The notes below the pieces were generated by a model that did no database searches, had not been told where the DNA came from, and worked only from the letters and a program-made list of their open reading frames with translations. Shown in pieces: positions 15,712 through 24,033 of a stretch of 47,175 bases of DNA. Each line of letters opens with the position of its first letter. The stretch's first letter is position 1. Source of the stretch: Streptomyces sp. (lineage in GTDB: Bacteria > Actinomycetota > Actinomycetes > Streptomycetales > Streptomycetaceae); contig NZ_JAPSKN010000002.1 in NCBI RefSeq assembly GCF_031181705.1, positions 64,963 to 112,137 of the forward strand, read 5' to 3'. The position numbers and the translations under genes are program-made.

Positions 15712-16734
15712 ATGACCGACACGCCCACCCTCCCCGCCGTCAGTCGCGAGTGGCACCTGCTCAACCGCCCGGTCGGCTGGCCGAAGCCCGAGGACTTCGC
15801 CCTGGTGGAGGCGGAGGTCCCGCGGCCCGGTGAGGGGCAGGTGCTCGTCCGGAACAAGTACCTCTCCGTGGACCCGTACATGCGCGGCCGGATGAGCGCC
15901 GCGAAGTCCTACGTGGCCCCGTTCGAGCTGGGCAAGGTCATGCAGGGCGGCGCCGTCGGCGAGGTCGTGGCCTCCAACGCCGAGGGCGTCTCCGTCGGCG
16001 ACCACGTGCTGCACTTCTTCGGCTGGCGCGAGTACGCCGTCGTGGCCGGGAAGAACGCCGTGAAGGTGGACCCGGAGGCCGCGCCGCTCTCGGCGTACCT
16101 GGGCGTGCTCGGCATGACCGGCCTCACCGCCTACGCGGGCCTGCTGCGCACCGCCTCCTTCAAGGAGGGCGACGCCGTCTTCGTCTCCGGCGCCGCCGGT
16201 GCCGTGGGCGGCCAGGTCGGGCAGATCGCGAAGCTGAAGGGCGCCTCTCGGGTCATCGGATCGGCCGGGTCGGAGGAGAAGGTGAAGCTCCTCGTGGAGG
16301 AGTACGGCTTCGACGCCGCCTTCAACTACAAGGACGGGCCGGTGAGCGAGCAGCTGCGCGCCGCCGCCCCCGACGGCATCGACGTCTACTTCGACAACGT
16401 GGGCGGCGACCACCTGGAGGCGGCCATCGGCTCCCTCAACGAGGGCGGCCGGATCGCGGTCTGCGGCATGATCTCCGTCTACAACAACACCGAGCCCGCC
16501 CCGGGCCCGAAGAACCTCGCCCGTCTCATCCAGACCCGCGGCCGGATCGAGGGCTTCCTGGTCGGCGACCACTACGACCTTCAGCCGCAGTTCGTGCGGG
16601 AGGTCGCCCCCTGGGTCGCCTCGGGGCAGCTCAAGTACCGCGAGACGGTCGTTGAGGGCATCGAGAACAACCTGGAGGCCTTCCTGGGCGTCCTGCGCGG
16701 CGACAACACCGGGAAGATGATCGTCAAGCTCTGA
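15712..16734 (+). CDS. NADP-dependent oxidoreductase, MDR superfamily (CurA/leukotriene B4 dehydrogenase type)
   Basis: 340 residues without zinc-binding motifs. It belongs to the zinc-free medium-chain reductases: LNRPVGWPKPEDF at the N-terminus, KYLSVDPYMRGRM, the nucleotide loop SGAAGAVGGQVGQIAK near 155-170, GFDAAFNYKDG and YFDNVGGDHLEA. These enzymes reduce activated C=C bonds of enones with NADPH. The ATG at 15712 has GAAGGAAAGG upstream. It is divergent from the MarR-type regulator and shares its palindrome-rich promoter, so induction by an electrophilic compound through that regulator is likely. Confidence 0.87.
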   Translation: MTDTPTLPAVSREWHLLNRPVGWPKPEDFALVEAEVPRPGEGQVLVRNKYLSVDPYMRGRMSAAKSYVAPFELGKVMQGGAVGEVVASNAEGVSVGDHVLHFFGWREYAVVAGKNAVKVDPEAAPLSAYLGVLGMTGLTAYAGLLRTASFKEGDAVFVSGAAGAVGGQVGQIAKLKGASRVIGSAGSEEKVKLLVEEYGFDAAFNYKDGPVSEQLRAAAPDGIDVYFDNVGGDHLEAAIGSLNEGGRIAVCGMISVYNNTEPAPGPKNLARLIQTRGRIEGFLVGDHYDLQPQFVREVAPWVASGQLKYRETVVEGIENNLEAFLGVLRGDNTGKMIVKL

Positions 16735-16830
16735 CCCCCTGTGCTGGCATTCCGGCATGCGGTAGTTTCTTTCCGAATCCGGCCCGGCCCGGGCGCGAGC
16801 CGCGGCGGACGACCGAAGGAACACCACCGC

Positions 16831-17250
16831 ATGCCGATCCAGCAGTCCGACGTCCTGTACACCGCCGTGGCGACCGCACAGAACGGGCGCGACGGGCGGG
16901 TGGCCACCGACGACGGCAAGCTCGACGTCGTCGTCAACCCGCCGAAGGAGATGGGCGGGAGCGGCGCCGGGACCAACCCGGAGCAGCTCTTCGCCGCCGG
17001 GTACAGCGCCTGCTTCCAGGGCGCCCTCGGTGTCGTCGCCCGTCAGGAGGGTGCCGACCTCACCGGTTCGACCGTGACCGCGAAGGTCGGCCTCGGCAGG
17101 AACGGGGAGGGGTTCGGGATCATCGTCGAGATCTCGGCCGACATCCCCCGGGTCGACCGGGGCACCGCCCGGTCGCTGATCGAGAAGGCCCACGACGTGT
17201 GCCCGTACTCGAAGGCGACCCGCGGGAACATCGCCGTGACGCTGGTCTGA
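16831..17250 (+). CDS. Organic hydroperoxide resistance protein (Ohr/OsmC family)
   Basis: 139 residues, normal Ohr length. The two redox cysteines are Cys61 in AAGYSACFQGAL and Cys124 in DVCPYSKATRGN. The C-terminus ATRGNIAVTLV and the N-terminal LYTAVATAQNGRDGRV are also typical. It detoxifies organic hydroperoxides in the cytoplasm using the two-cysteine cycle. The start has GAAGGA about 10 nt upstream. It follows the oxidoreductase by 96 bp on the same strand; co-transcription is possible. A perfect hairpin follows the stop. The nearby MarR protein lacks the N-terminal OhrR cysteine, so its role for this gene is open. Confidence 0.9.
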   Translation: MPIQQSDVLYTAVATAQNGRDGRVATDDGKLDVVVNPPKEMGGSGAGTNPEQLFAAGYSACFQGALGVVARQEGADLTGSTVTAKVGLGRNGEGFGIIVEISADIPRVDRGTARSLIEKAHDVCPYSKATRGNIAVTLV

Positions 17251-17272
17251 CGACCGTCGTCGCGCACGCGGA

Positions 17273-17298
17273 GGCCGCACCCCCGATGGGGTGCGGCC
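17273..17298. terminator. 11-bp perfect hairpin between convergent genes
   Basis: GGCCGCACCCC (17273-17283), loop CGAT, GGGGTGCGGCC (17288-17298), followed by TTGT. It lies 22 nt past the Ohr stop and 15 nt from the end of the opposite gene, so it can serve both strands. Confidence 0.8.
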
Positions 17299-17313
17299 TT
17301 GTCCGTGCCCGGC

Positions 17314-18459
17314 TCAGGCGGCGAGCGCGGCCCTGTGGACCGCCCGCGCCAGCCGGTCGTTCTCCGGGGCCGCCCCGCCCGGGAAGGCGAACCGCCGGCG
17401 CGTGTAGCCGTACGCCAGGCCGCTCCACGGGTCCGCGAAGGCCTGGGAACCGCTCGCGCCGCTGTGCCCGATCGTCCCGGCGCCGAGGAACGGGTGCCAC
17501 GTGTCAGCCGTCGCCTGGAAGCCCAGGCCGAACGACCTGTGGGACCGGGCGACCAGGTCGTAGCCGACCGAGTGGGGCTGGCCGAACTCCGCCACGGTGT
17601 CGGGCTTGAGCAGCGGCGCCCGGTCGCCCAGCTCGCTGATCGCCGCCGCGTACATCCCGGCCAGGCCCCGCGCGGACGCCACCCCGCCCACGGAGGCCGG
17701 GCCCTTGGCCCGCACCAGCGGCATGTTGGGCAGCGAGGCCAGGTCGGCCGGCTCCGCCGCGTTGCCGTTGAAGGCGATCGAGGTGAGGGTGTGCGGGCCC
17801 GCGGGCACCGCGTCGAGAAGGGCCTGCTGCCGCGGGGTCGGGGCCATCGGCTGCGTCGTGCGGAAGCGCGGTTCCTGCGGGGCGGGCAGGCCCAGGTGGA
17901 AGTCCAGGGCGTACGGGGTCCGGATCCGCTCCTGGTAGACCTCCTGGAGCGTGCGGCCCGTGGCCCGGTGGACCACCTCGCCGGCCAGGGCGCCGCTGAC
18001 CAGCGCGTGGTAGCCGAACGCCGTGCCGGGGCGCCAGAACGGCCGCTGGTCCGCGAGGCGTTCGGCGAGCTGGCGGTCGTCCGCCAGCTCCGCGAGCGTG
18101 AAGCCGGTGTCCGTGCCGACCACGCCCGCCCGGTGCGCGAGCAGGTCGCGCAGGGTCAGCGCCCCCTTGCCCTCGGCCGCGAACTCCGGCCAGTAGTACG
18201 TCACCTTGCGGTCCAGTTCGAGCGTGCCGTCCTGGACGAGGAGGGCCACCACCAGGGAGGCGGCGCCCTTGGTGGAGGAGAACACGCCGTACAGGGCGTC
18301 CGCCTCGGTGCCCGCCCACAGGTCGACGACCTTGCGCCCGTGGACGTAGGCGCACAGCTGGCCCTCGTAGTCGGGCCGTTCCCCGGCCACGAACGCGGCG
18401 AACTCCTCGCGTACGTCCTCGAAGCCGTCCGCCACGGTGCCGTGGATCTCCTGCGTCAT
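17314..18459 (-). CDS. Serine hydrolase of the beta-lactamase/EstB family
   Basis: 381 residues, no signal peptide. The class C beta-lactamase/esterase fold is shown by SSTK (Ser61, Lys64), Tyr150 in FGYHALVSG and GHSGASGSQAF near the C-terminus in place of the KTG motif. EstB-like members hydrolyse esters, not beta-lactams. Its ATG overlaps the stop of the upstream M14 peptidase gene by 4 nt, so the two form a tightly coupled operon. The substrate is unknown. A carboxylesterase is the most conservative call. Confidence 0.83.
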   Translation of the reverse strand: MTQEIHGTVADGFEDVREEFAAFVAGERPDYEGQLCAYVHGRKVVDLWAGTEADALYGVFSSTKGAASLVVALLVQDGTLELDRKVTYYWPEFAAEGKGALTLRDLLAHRAGVVGTDTGFTLAELADDRQLAERLADQRPFWRPGTAFGYHALVSGALAGEVVHRATGRTLQEVYQERIRTPYALDFHLGLPAPQEPRFRTTQPMAPTPRQQALLDAVPAGPHTLTSIAFNGNAAEPADLASLPNMPLVRAKGPASVGGVASARGLAGMYAAAISELGDRAPLLKPDTVAEFGQPHSVGYDLVARSHRSFGLGFQATADTWHPFLGAGTIGHSGASGSQAFADPWSGLAYGYTRRRFAFPGGAAPENDRLARAVHRAALAA

Positions 18460-21032
18460 CCGCTCTCCTCAACCGAACCGCTGTGTGCCACTGTGAACAA
18501 TGCCCTCGCCACCTGCGCGAATTCTCCCTTGGGGTGGTCCCGGAAGAGTGGTTCCGTACCGAACAGGACCGTCCGGTCACCGCTGACCACGGCCGCCCGG
18601 CCGGCCGCCGCGGCCGGGCCGCCGGAGCCGTCCCGCAGCGGACGCCAGTGGCCGGAGAGCAGCGGATTCCCGGTCGCATACGCCTGTTCGACGCGCACCC
18701 CGGCACCCAGGCCGGTGAACCAGAGCGGGGCGTAGACGAAGGTGTGGTCCGGTGCGCCCCGGGTGAGCGGGCCCGGATTGGTCACCCGCACCACGCCGTT
18801 GGCGTCCCCGTTGCCCGCCACGGGCGTGACGGGCAGCAGACCCGCCGCCGCGTTCAGGGCCGCGCCCGTCGCGCCCCGGCCGACCAGGCCGTGACGGCCG
18901 AGGAACGCGTCCAGGGCGCTGCGGGCGGGCGCCGTCAGCCGGGCCCGGTCCAGGCCGGCGGAGACGAACAGCACGTCCGTGCCGGACCAGTCGAAGCCCG
19001 CGTTCAGCACGGCCGTCGAGACGGGCGTGACGTCGAAGTCCATCTCCCGCAGCGCGAACAGCTCACCGGGCGTGACGGCGGCGGCGACGCGCGGGCGGCG
19101 CAGCGGGGTGGTACCGGTGAGCCGGGTGGCGGTGAAGGCCACGTCGTGCGTCCGGGCGGCGGTGAGCGCCTCGCGGCGGGCCGAGGCGGGCACGATCGCG
19201 CTGCCGTCCGGGGCCTCGCGCACGGTGACGCCGCGCCGCAGGAGGGAGTTGAGCGCCGCGATCTCGCGCGGGTCGTCCAGGCGCAGACCCAGGTCGCCGT
19301 GCGGGGCCACGCGGGCGACGGCGGCCGCCTCGGTGACCGGGCGCAGGGGCGCGCCCCGCAGGCTGCCCGACGCCACCGGCTCGACCGTGGCGCCCCACAG
19401 CCGGCCCAGGCTCCAGCCGGAGATGTCGTACATCACCGACACCTTGTCGCTGATGTCCCGGCCGTCGGCCAGCAGCACGTTCGCCATGCCGCGCTTGGGC
19501 TGGTGCATGTCCACGACGTACGAGCCCGCCGGGTGGGTCCGCCCGGCGAGCCGGAACGGGCGGGTGGCGCGGGTGACGCGGACGTCGTTGGCGAGGAGGT
19601 GGTCCACCAGACGCGCGGCGGCCGGGGCGGAGCGCTGCGCGCGCGAGGTGCCCGGCGGGATGACGTAGGCGCGCGGGAAGGCGGTCGTGTAGACGTCCTC
19701 CGGGCCGATGCCGGGCACGCCGGGGACCGTCCGCGGCGACACCGGCACCTGCGGGGCACCGGAAGCACCACGGCGGAAGACCTCGATCTGGTCGGCGATC
19801 AGGCTCGCGCGCCGCTCCCGGACGTGGTCCAGGGTCGCGCGCACGGCCGCGCCCGCCACGGCCGTGTTGACCGCCGAGCGGCGGCGCAGCTCCGCCACGG
19901 GCAGTTCGTCGTACTCCTCGTTGTTCACCGCCAGCGGGATCTCCACGGTGTGGGCTGCGACCGTGCCGTGGAAGGCCGCGTACTGCGGGGTGAAGATCGG
20001 TGGCCAGTCGTCCCAGCCCTCCTCCTGGTCGCGGAAGGGGATCTGGGCCGGTTCCACGCCGTCCTTCGCGGGCGTGTAGCCGAGGGCGTTGACGGCCGCC
20101 TCCATGCCGAGGGCGTTGGCGTAGGTGTGCTTCAGGAACAGGTCGTACTCGTAGTTCTCGCCGTGCGGGGGAGTGGTGGGCTCGATGAGGGTGCCGTTGA
20201 CGTAGCCGTGCAGGTCGAGCAGGACGGCCGGCTGCGTGTCGAGCTGGATCCGCCGCATCGCGCGGGACTCGGGCTGCGAGGCGGTGACGAAGTCCCGGTT
20301 CAGGTCGAAGCCGCCCGCGTTGGCGCGGGTGCCGGCGATACGGCCGTCCGGGTTGGCCGTGACGTTGAAGTACAGGCGGCTGTGCGCGAGGAGGTCCCGC
20401 GTCCTGGCGTCCTCGGCGGTCGCGAGCTGCTCGATGACCTTCAGGGAGGCGTCCGTGCCCTCCCACTCGTTGCCGTGGATGTTGCTGTTGACGAAGACCG
20501 GGGTCTTGTAAAAGCGCTTGATCTCGGGGGACTTGGCCGCCGTGGCGGGCGCGCGCTCGATGAGGTCGCGCATCCGCTGCTGGGCGCGGGCCTCACGGGT
20601 GGTCTCCGGGGCGGTGACGGTCACGAGGTAGAGGCGGTGCCCGCCGGCCGAGCGGCCCGCCACCTCCACGCTCACCCGGTCCCCGAGGCGTTGCAGGGCG
20701 TTCAGCTTCGGCGCGATCCCGTGGTACGGGACGAGCCCCAGCTTCAGGGACTTGTCGCCGGGGTTCACCGGGTCGGGGGAGAGGACCTGGCGGCGGGGGT
20801 AGCCGCGGGTGTCCGTCGCGGTGGAGGAGGTCTCCCCGGCCGCGGCCAGGGCCCGCCGGGCCGCGCTCTCGGGAGCGCGGGCCGCCCGGTCGTCGACGGG
20901 GGCGCCCTCCCGGGTGACGGGCTTGGGGTCGGCGCCCGCGGTGCCGGGGGCCAGCAGGAGCGAACCCGCCGTGGCGAGGGCGAGGGGGACGATCAGTACA
21001 GGTCTCGCAGGAACGGTTCTCGTGGTGCGCAC
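18456..21032 (-). CDS. Secreted M14-family zinc carboxypeptidase, large multidomain form
   Basis: 858 residues. A signal peptide (residues 1-34, ending GTAGA) is followed by a pro-like region and an M14 metallopeptidase domain: VNSNIHGNEWEGTD with zinc ligands His186 and Glu189, TANPDGR, GFDLNRDF (Asn245-Arg246) and LLDLHGYVNG with zinc ligand His275. The catalytic base is probably the Glu in HTVEIPLA. About 480 further residues (from about 380) have no domain I can name and may include jelly-roll or ThuA-like modules. The GTG start has GGAGG 5 nt upstream. It should trim C-terminal residues of peptides outside the cell. It is coupled to the downstream serine hydrolase. Confidence 0.85.
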   Translation of the reverse strand: MRTTRTVPARPVLIVPLALATAGSLLLAPGTAGADPKPVTREGAPVDDRAARAPESAARRALAAAGETSSTATDTRGYPRRQVLSPDPVNPGDKSLKLGLVPYHGIAPKLNALQRLGDRVSVEVAGRSAGGHRLYLVTVTAPETTREARAQQRMRDLIERAPATAAKSPEIKRFYKTPVFVNSNIHGNEWEGTDASLKVIEQLATAEDARTRDLLAHSRLYFNVTANPDGRIAGTRANAGGFDLNRDFVTASQPESRAMRRIQLDTQPAVLLDLHGYVNGTLIEPTTPPHGENYEYDLFLKHTYANALGMEAAVNALGYTPAKDGVEPAQIPFRDQEEGWDDWPPIFTPQYAAFHGTVAAHTVEIPLAVNNEEYDELPVAELRRRSAVNTAVAGAAVRATLDHVRERRASLIADQIEVFRRGASGAPQVPVSPRTVPGVPGIGPEDVYTTAFPRAYVIPPGTSRAQRSAPAAARLVDHLLANDVRVTRATRPFRLAGRTHPAGSYVVDMHQPKRGMANVLLADGRDISDKVSVMYDISGWSLGRLWGATVEPVASGSLRGAPLRPVTEAAAVARVAPHGDLGLRLDDPREIAALNSLLRRGVTVREAPDGSAIVPASARREALTAARTHDVAFTATRLTGTTPLRRPRVAAAVTPGELFALREMDFDVTPVSTAVLNAGFDWSGTDVLFVSAGLDRARLTAPARSALDAFLGRHGLVGRGATGAALNAAAGLLPVTPVAGNGDANGVVRVTNPGPLTRGAPDHTFVYAPLWFTGLGAGVRVEQAYATGNPLLSGHWRPLRDGSGGPAAAAGRAAVVSGDRTVLFGTEPLFRDHPKGEFAQVARALFTVAHSGSVEESG

Positions 21033-21217
21033 GCGTACCTCCTGTGGGGCTTCCTGAGATCGGTACGGCGAGGTGTACCGGTTCGACTCAACGGCAACAA
21101 GGGCGCGTTGGTGTCACCCGTGACCCGGATGGCTCCGCCGGCGGCCCGCGCCCCGACCCGGGCGGCCTGTGACACCGGTGTGACCGGAGCGCGTCAAGGG
21201 CGCGACCCCGGCCCGGA

Positions 21218-21223
21218 TAGGGT
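21218..21223 (+). promoter_or_regulatory. Leaderless -10 (TAGGGT) for the EI24 gene
   Basis: TAGGGT ends exactly 7 nt before the ATG at 21231, and no ribosome site is present. TCAAGG at 21194-21199 is a weak -35 with an 18-bp spacer. The rest of the 21033-21230 gap holds a CACCGGTG palindrome inside TGTGACACCGGTGTGACC near 21169 and nothing else I recognise. Confidence 0.45.
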
Positions 21224-21230
21224 CGTCCCC

Positions 21231-22046
21231 ATGCGCGATCTGGGGACGGGTTTCCGGTACCTGCTCAAGGGCCAGCGATGGGTGGCCCGGCACGGCAGGA
21301 GTTACGGCTTCGGGCTGCTCCCGGGCCTGATCACCCTGGTGCTCTACGCGGCGGTGCTCGTCGCGCTGGGGCTGTGGGGGGAGGACGCCGTCACCTGGGC
21401 GACGCCGTTCGCCGACGGCTGGTCGAGCCCCTGGCCCGGGATCTTCCGCGGCTTCCTCACCGTCATGCTGTTCGCCCTCGCCCTGCTGCTCGCCGTGGTG
21501 ACCTTCACCGCCGTGACGCTGCTGATCGGCCAGCCCTTCTACGAGAACCTCTCCGAGAAGGTGGACCGGGACGTGTCCCCGGACGGGCACGCCCCCGAGT
21601 CCGGGCTGCCGCTGTGGCGGGAGCTGTGGATCTCCGCCCGAGACAGTCTCCGGATCGTCGTGCGGGCCGCCCTGTGGGGCGTGCTGCTGTTCGCGTGCGG
21701 TTTCATCCCGGTCGTCGGCCAGACGGCCGTGCCGGTGATCGGGTTCTTCGTCACCGGGTTCTTCCTCACCGAGGAACTGACCGCCGTCGCCCTCCAGCGC
21801 CGCGGCGTGGAGCTGCGCACCCGCCTCGCGCTGCTGCGTGGCCGCAGGACCCTGGTCTGGGGCTTCGGCACCCCGCTCGCCGTGTCCTTCCTGGTGCCGT
21901 TCGTCGCGGTGTTCCTGATGCCGGGCGCGGTGGCCGGCGCCACCCTCATGGCGCGTGAACTGCTGGGCGAGGAGATCCGGGAGGGCGATGAGGGCGGCGG
22001 CCAGACGGTCAAGACGCTTCCGCAGCCACCTTCAGGATCGTCCTGA
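21231..22046 (+). CDS. EI24-domain (CysZ-like) integral membrane protein
   Basis: 271 residues with an N-terminal FRYLLKGQRWVARHGRSYG amphipathic segment and four to six hydrophobic helices. Features include LLIGQPFYENLSEKVDRD between helices 2 and 3, FGTPLAVSFLVPFVAVFLMPGAVAG near the C-terminus, and a short charged tail. EI24/CysZ proteins of bacteria are linked to sulfate uptake, but actinobacterial members are mostly uncharacterised and no sulfur genes are nearby. The 3' end overlaps the convergent pyroglutamyl-peptidase-like gene by 38 bp. The ATG is preceded by a leaderless-type -10. Confidence 0.8.
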   Translation: MRDLGTGFRYLLKGQRWVARHGRSYGFGLLPGLITLVLYAAVLVALGLWGEDAVTWATPFADGWSSPWPGIFRGFLTVMLFALALLLAVVTFTAVTLLIGQPFYENLSEKVDRDVSPDGHAPESGLPLWRELWISARDSLRIVVRAALWGVLLFACGFIPVVGQTAVPVIGFFVTGFFLTEELTAVALQRRGVELRTRLALLRGRRTLVWGFGTPLAVSFLVPFVAVFLMPGAVAGATLMARELLGEEIREGDEGGGQTVKTLPQPPSGSS

Positions 22047-23241
22047 CCTGCGCGATGATGTCCAGCCGGTTGCGCACGAAGTCAGCGTCGGTGACCTCGG
22101 TGGTGTTCCCGGCGCCGAACTGCAGCACCGGCGTGTGCACGTGTCCGCCCGGCAGGGCGTCGTGCAGCCCGAGCCGGTCGCGCAGCAGGGTCGCCCGGTA
22201 GGCGATCTCGTTGGAGAGGTAGTCCCCGCCGCCGCCCGCGCGCGCGGTCGAGCCGGGGGTCGGCCCCTCGGGACGCACGACGGGCTCGGTGCCGCCGGCC
22301 GGGATCTCGGTGACGCTCGTGTTGTCGTACACCGGGAAGCGGCCGGTGGGGGCGGCGACGACCGCCGCGTACGGCAGCGTGGTCGTCGTCCACTGCGGCT
22401 GCGAGGCGGGGTCGGTGACGGGGACCGTCTCGGTGCGGCCGATGTTCTCGTTGTCCCCGAAGCCGCCCCGCCAGGCCCCGTTGGTCCGCTCGATGTCGAA
22501 CCGCCCGACGCGGCCCTGGCTCACGGTCGTGAACAGATCGACCTTCCCCAGGTGGGGCCGCAGGGTCCGCTCCACGGTCCCTTCCGTGAAGTCGCGCCAG
22601 CGCACCGGGAACACGGCCGTCTCGATCCGGGCCGGGCCGTCCGCGGTCTCGACGACCGTGCCGTCGAGGGCGAGCGCGGTGGCGCCGGACGGATTGGAGA
22701 TGCGGATGTCCCGGTCCAGGGTGAACGGGTCGAAGCCGGTGAGCAGGATCCGCTTCAGGCCCTTGCCGTGCGGGTAGCCGATGGCCGACTGGCCGCGCGA
22801 GGTGCGCTCCAGCGCGTCCAGCAGCGCGGCCCGCTGCCGGTCGGTCAGACCGAACTCCGGCTCCCAGGTGCGCACTTCGCGGGTCATGCCCAGCCGCGCC
22901 CAGTACAGCGGCCGGTCGTCGTCCCGGCTGAGGTCCCCGCCCGCGGGGCCGCGCCCCTGCGCCCGGTCCACCGCCCGCCGCCACAGCTGTGTGCCCTCGC
23001 GGGTGACGGCCCGGCGGGCCTCCGCGTAGGAGCGGGCCGAGTCGAGTGCCCGGGCCAGGCGCGGGGCCACGGCGTCGAATCCGGAGCGGCGCAGGATCTC
23101 CTGCGGGGCGGCCCGGTCGAGCCGCTGTTCCTCGACGGTGGGGGCGGGGGCCGCCTCGGCGGCGCTCGCCGAGGAGGGAGTGGACAGACCGGTCAGCAGC
23201 GCGAGGCCGAGGACGCCGAGGCGAACGCGTAGGGAGTTCAA
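22009..23241 (-). CDS. Secreted pyroglutamyl-peptidase-like (C15) protein with Cys-to-Ser substitution
   Basis: 410 residues with a signal peptide (residues 1-28, cleavage near SASA) and an N-terminal extension of about 130 residues. The C15 fold begins at ILLTGFDPFTLDRDIRISNPS. The catalytic Glu of the family is present (Glu251 in RFDIERTNG), and so is the His (His369 in GHVHTPVL). The nucleophile position, normally YLCN, reads DYLSNEIAY, with Ser343 in place of Cys (codon at 22215-22213, TCC). The family normally removes N-terminal pyroglutamate in the cytoplasm; this one is exported and may be inactive or use Ser. The start is a TTG with GGAAGGG about 10 nt upstream. Its end overlaps the convergent EI24 gene by 38 bp. 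Confidence 0.78.
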   Translation of the reverse strand: MNSLRVRLGVLGLALLTGLSTPSSASAAEAAPAPTVEEQRLDRAAPQEILRRSGFDAVAPRLARALDSARSYAEARRAVTREGTQLWRRAVDRAQGRGPAGGDLSRDDDRPLYWARLGMTREVRTWEPEFGLTDRQRAALLDALERTSRGQSAIGYPHGKGLKRILLTGFDPFTLDRDIRISNPSGATALALDGTVVETADGPARIETAVFPVRWRDFTEGTVERTLRPHLGKVDLFTTVSQGRVGRFDIERTNGAWRGGFGDNENIGRTETVPVTDPASQPQWTTTTLPYAAVVAAPTGRFPVYDNTSVTEIPAGGTEPVVRPEGPTPGSTARAGGGGDYLSNEIAYRATLLRDRLGLHDALPGGHVHTPVLQFGAGNTTEVTDADFVRNRLDIIAQVRTILKVAAEAS

Positions 23242-23348
23242 GGGGGTTGGGCCCTTCCGTCACGGTGGGGGTGGCGTGGTGCCGGACGGCGGAAGTATCG
23301 CGTGACGGCAGTGGTCCACGCCATACGTGCCGGGCGGGGGGAGGGGGC

Positions 23349-23912
23349 TCAGCCGCCGCTCTCGCCCAGCAGCGTCAGGAAGTCCCGGAACGCCGACGCC
23401 ATGTCCACCGACTCCGGGTCGAGCAGCCACTGGTACTGCAGCCCGTCCAGGATCGCCACCAGCAGCGGGGCGGCCCGCTCGGGGGTGAGGCCGCTGGGCA
23501 GGCGGTCGCCGTACTCGGCGCGCAGCACCTCGGCCATGCCGGCGCGGACCCCGACGTAGCGCTCGGTGAAGTAGGCGCGGGCCGGATGCCCTTCGGTGAC
23601 GCTCTCGCCCAGCAGCGCCGAGAAGGTCTGGATGATGGCCGGGCGCATCGCGTTGTACTCGACCAGCGCGGCCAGCAGGTCCAGGCGCAGCCGGCCGGCG
23701 GGCATCGCGTCCCAGCGGTCCCGCTCCTGAAGGACCGCGACGAGCAGCGCCTCCTTGGTCGGGAAGTGGTGCAGCAGGCCCTGCTGGGTCAGCCCGACCC
23801 GCTCGGCGACCGCCGCCAGGCTCGCTCCCCGGTAGCCGCGCTCGGCGATCACCTCCAGAGCGGCCCGCACGATCTCCGCGCGCCGTTCCTCGCTCCTCGT
23901 CCTGCCCGTCAT
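23349..23912 (-). CDS. TetR-family transcriptional regulator
   Basis: 187 residues. The N-terminal HTH reads AALEVIAERGYRGASLAAVAERVGLTQQGLLHHFPTKEALL; the rest is a helical ligand domain. The ATG at 23912 is preferred because TACGGT lies 6 nt upstream (leaderless-type). An ATG at 23930 and a GTG at 23939 add residues unlike the family. It is divergent from the GH3 glycosidase, so repression of that gene, with a glycoside-derived inducer, is the likely role. This is an inference from position only. Confidence 0.87.
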   Translation of the reverse strand: MTGRTRSEERRAEIVRAALEVIAERGYRGASLAAVAERVGLTQQGLLHHFPTKEALLVAVLQERDRWDAMPAGRLRLDLLAALVEYNAMRPAIIQTFSALLGESVTEGHPARAYFTERYVGVRAGMAEVLRAEYGDRLPSGLTPERAAPLLVAILDGLQYQWLLDPESVDMASAFRDFLTLLGESGG

Positions 23913-24033
23913 GGCGTCACCGTACGACATGCCGAACACCTGAACATCACGGGCGAATAACGAAACCTACCGCGTCACAGGCTCCGGGTGCACGATGGTG
24001 ACATCCAGCGGCTTTCGACGTGGAGGTGCCGAC
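23913..24033. promoter_or_regulatory. Divergent promoter region between tetR-type and GH3 genes
   Basis: Contains the TACGGT -10 of the TetR gene on the minus strand (23924-23919) and an imperfect dyad ATGCCGAACACCTGAACAT at 23929-23947 as operator candidate. A GGAGG ribosome site (24022-24026) lies 7 nt before the GH3 GTG. The stretch around 23940-23970 is richer in A and T than its surroundings. Confidence 0.45.

Noticed and set aside
15158..17250. MarR protein as an OhrR-type peroxide sensor for the Ohr gene
   Set aside because: The N-terminal reactive cysteine of OhrR is absent, and the Ohr gene lies behind another gene.
21081..21096. GTTCGACTCAACGGCA upstream of the M14 gene as another regulon site
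   Set aside because: It matches only the first half (GTTCGA) and lacks the NATNTCG part.
18483..21230. Plus-strand open frame joined to the front of the EI24 gene
   Set aside because: The first 900 codons are antisense to the M14 peptidase. The EI24 protein starts cleanly at the ATG at 21231.
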